NCBI RefSeq assembly: GCF_024713945.1
Contig: NC_134680.1
Location: forward strand, 4,364,001-4,428,000
Direction of reading: 5' to 3'
Origin: Dermatophagoides farinae
Taxonomy: Eukaryota > Arthropoda > Arachnida > Sarcoptiformes > Pyroglyphidae
Length of the DNA: 64,000 bases
This document shows positions 56,999-64,000 of the stretch, one piece after another (within the stretch, counting starts at the first letter, position 1; the number at the start of each line of letters is the position of its first letter). The notes under the pieces are model-generated. The model was not told where the DNA came from and did no database searches. It saw nothing but the letters and a program-made list of their open reading frames with translations. The translations under genes and the position numbers were made by a program.

Positions 56999-57167
56999 AC
57001 GTAAATGAAGAAAGATATAATAAGAGTAGTACAAAAATGAAAAAGAGAAAATAAAAAATCAAAATAACAAAAAAAAAAAAAAAAAAAAAGAAGATAATAA
57101 TGAAATATTCACAATAATAGCATAAAAAAAAGAAATTTTTATATAAAAAAAATATAACGTAGGGTTA

Positions 57168-59891
57168 TTAATGCGGGGGGAGTATTTTATAAGCATCGGT
57201 CATGTATTCTAGCAAGTACTGGAAATTCTTCTTATTCATTTCCAGTGACTTGAGACTCCCAATCCTGGCTTCAACTAACGCTCTTGAGTTGAAAGTGGCT
57301 GGACATTGTAAAAGAACGTGTTCAGCCGTCTGCCGTTCTCCACAGATGCATCGGTCCGACGAATGTATTTTTCTCCTTTCTAAGTAAGCTGCGAATCTTC
57401 CATGCCCAGTGAGGAACTGAGTTTGGACGTAGTTTGGCAGGAAGTGGCAGTTCCTTCTGTCTTCTATGGAAGGGAAGAAAGCGGCAGTAGTTCTACCCTT
57501 AATAGCAGTTTTCCATGCTATGTTCCAGTCCTTAGTCATTATAAGCTTTAGGAATCGTAGTCCATAAGATATCGGATCTAAATGATAATATATCGACTCT
57601 CCTTTCGTGGCTTCCTTAGCGAGCTGGTCCGCCATTTCATTTCCAGCATTGCCAACATGGGCTTTTACCCAGATGATGCAAATATGGATTCCAGCTGTCT
57701 GTATGGATTTCTGGATATTCAGAGCTAGTGCATCGGAAGTGTTCCTACTACACACAGCTTTAATGGCCGCTTGAGAGTCGCAGTGGATTCTAGCGTCGAA
57801 ATTTTTATCGATACACCATTCTGTAGCCGATAGTATGGCCAGCAGCTCAGCTTGGAAAACAGAACATTCGTTGGCCAAGCGTTTCTTGTCGATGTGTATG
57901 ACGAGGTCGTTCCTTAGTGCTACGAAGGCGCAGCCAGTCTGTTCTTCCAACTTGGAGCCATCGGTGAAAATATTAATTTGGTGGGGGCGTCGGCAGTTTG
58001 TAACGGAGAAGTTAGTAGTGAGTGCTGGATGTGGCCTATAGCTGAAGGGTGCTCTAAGTTGGAATGTTATTTGAGAAAGATGTTCGTTGTCTGGTATTCC
58101 TTTCTTGAGGAGATATCTGCTGGAGCAATAACGAATTTTCAGGTCGATTGGCTCAATGTTAGCTAGAACTAGAGCTGCTTCGGCTGAGATCGACTTGTAA
58201 CCTTTAATAATGGAAATGGCGAAGGATCTTTGGATTGATAGAAGTTTGGCGCGTTTAGTTTTAAGATCAAGGATGCTATTCCATGAGGAGCAGGAGTAAG
58301 TGAGGATAGGTTCGATAGCAGATATGTAGATGGTTCTTAGAACGTCGGAGGATAGACCCCATTCCTTCCCTGTTGTCCTTAGTATTTGATGGTACAATCG
58401 TCGTGACTTATTTGCGATAAGGTCGAGATGTTGGTTCCATTTGTTCTTATTCTCGATGATAACACCCAGGTATTTCATGTGTTTCACTATTTCGATTTTG
58501 GTACCTTTCATCTGGATATCTATTTCTCTTGTTTTCCTTTTCTTGGTGATGAGCATTGCTTGCGTTTTCCTAGGGTTGAATTCAATTTTGTTGTTTTCGC
58601 CCCATTTAGCTATTTTCTCTAGAGCTTTGTTGGTCCGATCCTCGCATATGTTAAGATTTTCATGAGAAACAACAAGGAAGGCGTCGTCCGCAAAGGCTTG
58701 AAGGTAGCAACCGGTCGGTAGATGCAGTTTGAGAAGATTATCGTAAAGAATATTCCATAATAAAGGGGAGCATTTGGCTCCTTGTGGACAACCACGGCTC
58801 AGTAGTTTTTCGGCTGATTCCCCACATATTGTGAGTTTAGCTTTCCTGTTTGAGAAATAGCTTCTGAATATATTGATAATGTTTTTGGGGATATTAAGAT
58901 CGATGAGTGATAGAATTATTAGAGACCACCATGCTGAGTCGAATGCTCCCGCAACATCGAGAGAGACGAATAATCCATATTTGTTGTTGGTCAGAATTTC
59001 TTTTCGATGTGAAATGATTATGTTGATAGCATCTTCCGTCGATCGTTGTGGTCTGAAGCCATATTGATGGTCGGATAGGCCAGTAGGATGTTGATATGTC
59101 CAGAATAGAAGACGTTTGTATAGAAGCTTTTCTAGGATTTTTCCCATAACGGATAATAGACTAATCGGCCGGAAAGCTTTGGCGGTTTGCAGATTCGAGC
59201 CAGGTTTAGGGATTACTTTGACGGTAGATACTTTCCATCTGTCCGGAAATGTGCCTAGCTTTAGACAGGCATTGTAGATGTTTAGGAATAAGGTGGGGAA
59301 GAGATTGTTGAGATGTTTGATGATGTTGGCGGAAATTCCGTCTTCACCAGGGCTTTTATTGTCGTTTTCGGTTAGAATAGCATCATATACTTCTTCTGTG
59401 GTAAATGGGACGTCGTTCGACGTTGATTGAGGATATTGAGCGGATGTGGAGATGAGAGATTGATCATGATTGTCGGGTGGGTCGTCGGGAAAGAATTTGT
59501 TGAGCAAATGACTAGCTGTTTCTATTGGCGTATTTGTCCATCCGTTGTCGGTTTTTATTGTTTTTAGGCTTTGATTGAGATTTTTTGGAGTTTTACACCA
59601 TTTGTATACTTGTTTCCAGACGGAAGAGCTGTCCTGCACGGAGAAGAACTGTCTGATGGAATTTCTTTTGGTCATAATTAGTTGATTTTTGTATTCTTTG
59701 AGGCAGGCTATGTAATGGTTGAGGTAGGCTTCTTTGAGAAACTGGTTGTTCGATCGTTTCCATTTTCTTCTTAATCTTTTGCATTGTTGATGTTTCAATT
59801 TAAGTTCTTCATTGTACCAGTAGATAACACGTTTTCCGGGTTTGTTGGGAGGTAGCGTGCGTTTGCATATTGTTATTACGGTGTTGGTCAT
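57168..59891 (-). CDS. LINE ORF2 remnant: reverse transcriptase, RNase H, CxC-H-C motif
   Basis: 907 residues without a break. RT spans about 180-480: SPGEDGIS, FRPISLLSVMGKILEKL, YGFRPQRSTEDAI, catalytic Asp in LDVAGAFD (312) and FADD (400-403), with GCPQGAKCSPLLWNIL between. RNase H spans about 637-762: IFTDGSK (Asp 644), FQAELLAI (Glu 682), HCDSQAAI (Asp 705) and WVKAHVGNAGNEMADQLAKE. Near the end is CICGERQTAEHVLLQC, the CxC-x7-H-x4-C motif of R1/LOA/I-type elements. There is no endonuclease domain. The first codon ATG begins at the 5' junction of the insertion, so it was probably an internal Met of the parent element. Whether this copy is transcribed is unknown. Confidence 0.93.
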   Translation of the reverse strand: MTNTVITICKRTLPPNKPGKRVIYWYNEELKLKHQQCKRLRRKWKRSNNQFLKEAYLNHYIACLKEYKNQLIMTKRNSIRQFFSVQDSSSVWKQVYKWCKTPKNLNQSLKTIKTDNGWTNTPIETASHLLNKFFPDDPPDNHDQSLISTSAQYPQSTSNDVPFTTEEVYDAILTENDNKSPGEDGISANIIKHLNNLFPTLFLNIYNACLKLGTFPDRWKVSTVKVIPKPGSNLQTAKAFRPISLLSVMGKILEKLLYKRLLFWTYQHPTGLSDHQYGFRPQRSTEDAINIIISHRKEILTNNKYGLFVSLDVAGAFDSAWWSLIILSLIDLNIPKNIINIFRSYFSNRKAKLTICGESAEKLLSRGCPQGAKCSPLLWNILYDNLLKLHLPTGCYLQAFADDAFLVVSHENLNICEDRTNKALEKIAKWGENNKIEFNPRKTQAMLITKKRKTREIDIQMKGTKIEIVKHMKYLGVIIENKNKWNQHLDLIANKSRRLYHQILRTTGKEWGLSSDVLRTIYISAIEPILTYSCSSWNSILDLKTKRAKLLSIQRSFAISIIKGYKSISAEAALVLANIEPIDLKIRYCSSRYLLKKGIPDNEHLSQITFQLRAPFSYRPHPALTTNFSVTNCRRPHQINIFTDGSKLEEQTGCAFVALRNDLVIHIDKKRLANECSVFQAELLAILSATEWCIDKNFDARIHCDSQAAIKAVCSRNTSDALALNIQKSIQTAGIHICIIWVKAHVGNAGNEMADQLAKEATKGESIYYHLDPISYGLRFLKLIMTKDWNIAWKTAIKGRTTAAFFPSIEDRRNCHFLPNYVQTQFLTGHGRFAAYLERRKIHSSDRCICGERQTAEHVLLQCPATFNSRALVEARIGSLKSLEMNKKNFQYLLEYMTDAYKILPPH

Positions 59892-59907
59892 TAAAAATAG
59901 ACATTTA
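59892..59907 (+). repeat. Target-site duplication, LINE 5' side
   Basis: TAAAAATAGACATTTA, partner of 56911-56926. Confidence 0.9.
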
Positions 59908-59932
59908 GAATGTATATAAAAATAAAAATATG

Positions 59933-60009
59933 ATGTAAGATCAAAACAAGTGCCGTATTGGCAGTGTATCTTTTATTAATAATAATAATAATAATAATGT
60001 AAGATCAAA
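59933..60009 (+). mobile_element. Tiny retro-insertion with 13-base duplications
   Basis: ATGTAAGATCAAA at 59933-59945 and again at 59997-60009 flanks 51 bases: about 29 unique bases (including GTGCCGTATTGGCAGTGTAT) and a (TAA)n tail of about seven units. This is the form of a very short, heavily 5'-truncated LINE or SINE copy with its tail on the plus-strand right side. Only 25 bases separate it from the large LINE's duplication. The parent family is not recognised. Confidence 0.65.

Positions 60010-64000
<3,991 letters not shown>

Larger units (their letters stand above)
56927..59891 (-). mobile_element. 5'-truncated LINE (RT plus RNase H), R1/LOA/I group
   Basis: A 2,965-base insertion bounded by perfect 16-base duplications (56911-56926 and 59892-59907). 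On the minus strand it holds one long ORF, a 3' UTR of about 240 bases and an (ATT)n tail of about nine units (56927-56950) joined to the duplication. Its base composition is clearly less AT-rich than its flanks. The endonuclease and ORF1 are missing, as in ordinary 5' truncation during target-primed reverse transcription. Perfect duplications and an unbroken ORF say the insertion is young. Clade choice within the RNase H-bearing LINEs needs a tree. Confidence 0.93.

Noticed and set aside
56927-59891. Site-specific R1 element
   Set aside because: Protein domains resemble the R1 group, but the flanks are ordinary AT-rich DNA, not 28S rDNA.

Overview
The window is AT-rich animal nuclear DNA. 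It carries 19 protein-coding host genes, most split by short GT-AG introns (about 55-90 bases), one LINE retrotransposon, and long stretches of simple repeats (CA, GA, GAT, TTG, poly-A/T). The gene set (corkscrew/SHP2, Crk, Bin3, OIG-4-type one-Ig protein, TRC8/RNF145-type E3 ligase), the base composition and the tiny introns point to an arthropod. A small-genome mite of the house-dust-mite/scabies-mite group is my best guess; this is inference, not proof.

Layout. 1-3.9 kb: lysyl hydroxylase (PLOD) on the minus strand, running off the left edge, with a complete one-Ig-domain secreted protein (oig-4-like) nested in an intron on the plus strand. 4.5-6.7 kb: a secreted GMC oxidoreductase. 6.7-10 kb: no gene seen. 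10-13 kb: heterotrimeric G-protein beta. 13-21.6 kb: gene-poor, microsatellite-rich. 21.6-55.1 kb: a dense block holding csw/PTPN11, Cdc42, WDR33, Pgd, bin3/MEPCE, DDOST (OST48), NDUFS1, a small duplicated-module secreted or membrane protein, NPRL3, DCAF7, RPS27, an RNF145-like E3 ligase, Crk, Cdc20 and a four-pass membrane protein. 55.1-64 kb: gene-poor, with a young LINE insertion (56,927-59,891), a tiny second retro-insertion beside it and a pure GA tract of about 200 bases.

Within the dense block genes are often head-to-head (Cdc42/WDR33, DDOST/NDUFS1, RPS27/RNF145-like) or tail-to-tail (bin3/DDOST, NPRL3/DCAF7, Cdc20/four-pass protein), so neighbours probably share promoters and terminator space. 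There is no sign of a pathway cluster: these are housekeeping genes (respiration, N-glycosylation, pentose phosphate pathway, translation, mRNA 3' processing, cell cycle) mixed with signalling genes (SHP2, Crk, Cdc42, G-beta, GATOR1).

The points most worth following are: a 10-base promoter-proximal motif (GCCATCTATC) in front of several genes; the clean 5'-truncated LINE with perfect 16-base target duplications, whose ORF starts at its 5' junction; the 51-base insertion with 13-base duplications next to it; the exon-duplicated small protein at 39.8-40.4 kb; and a strong hairpin at 17.1 kb. I did not find a convincing wholly new biological system.
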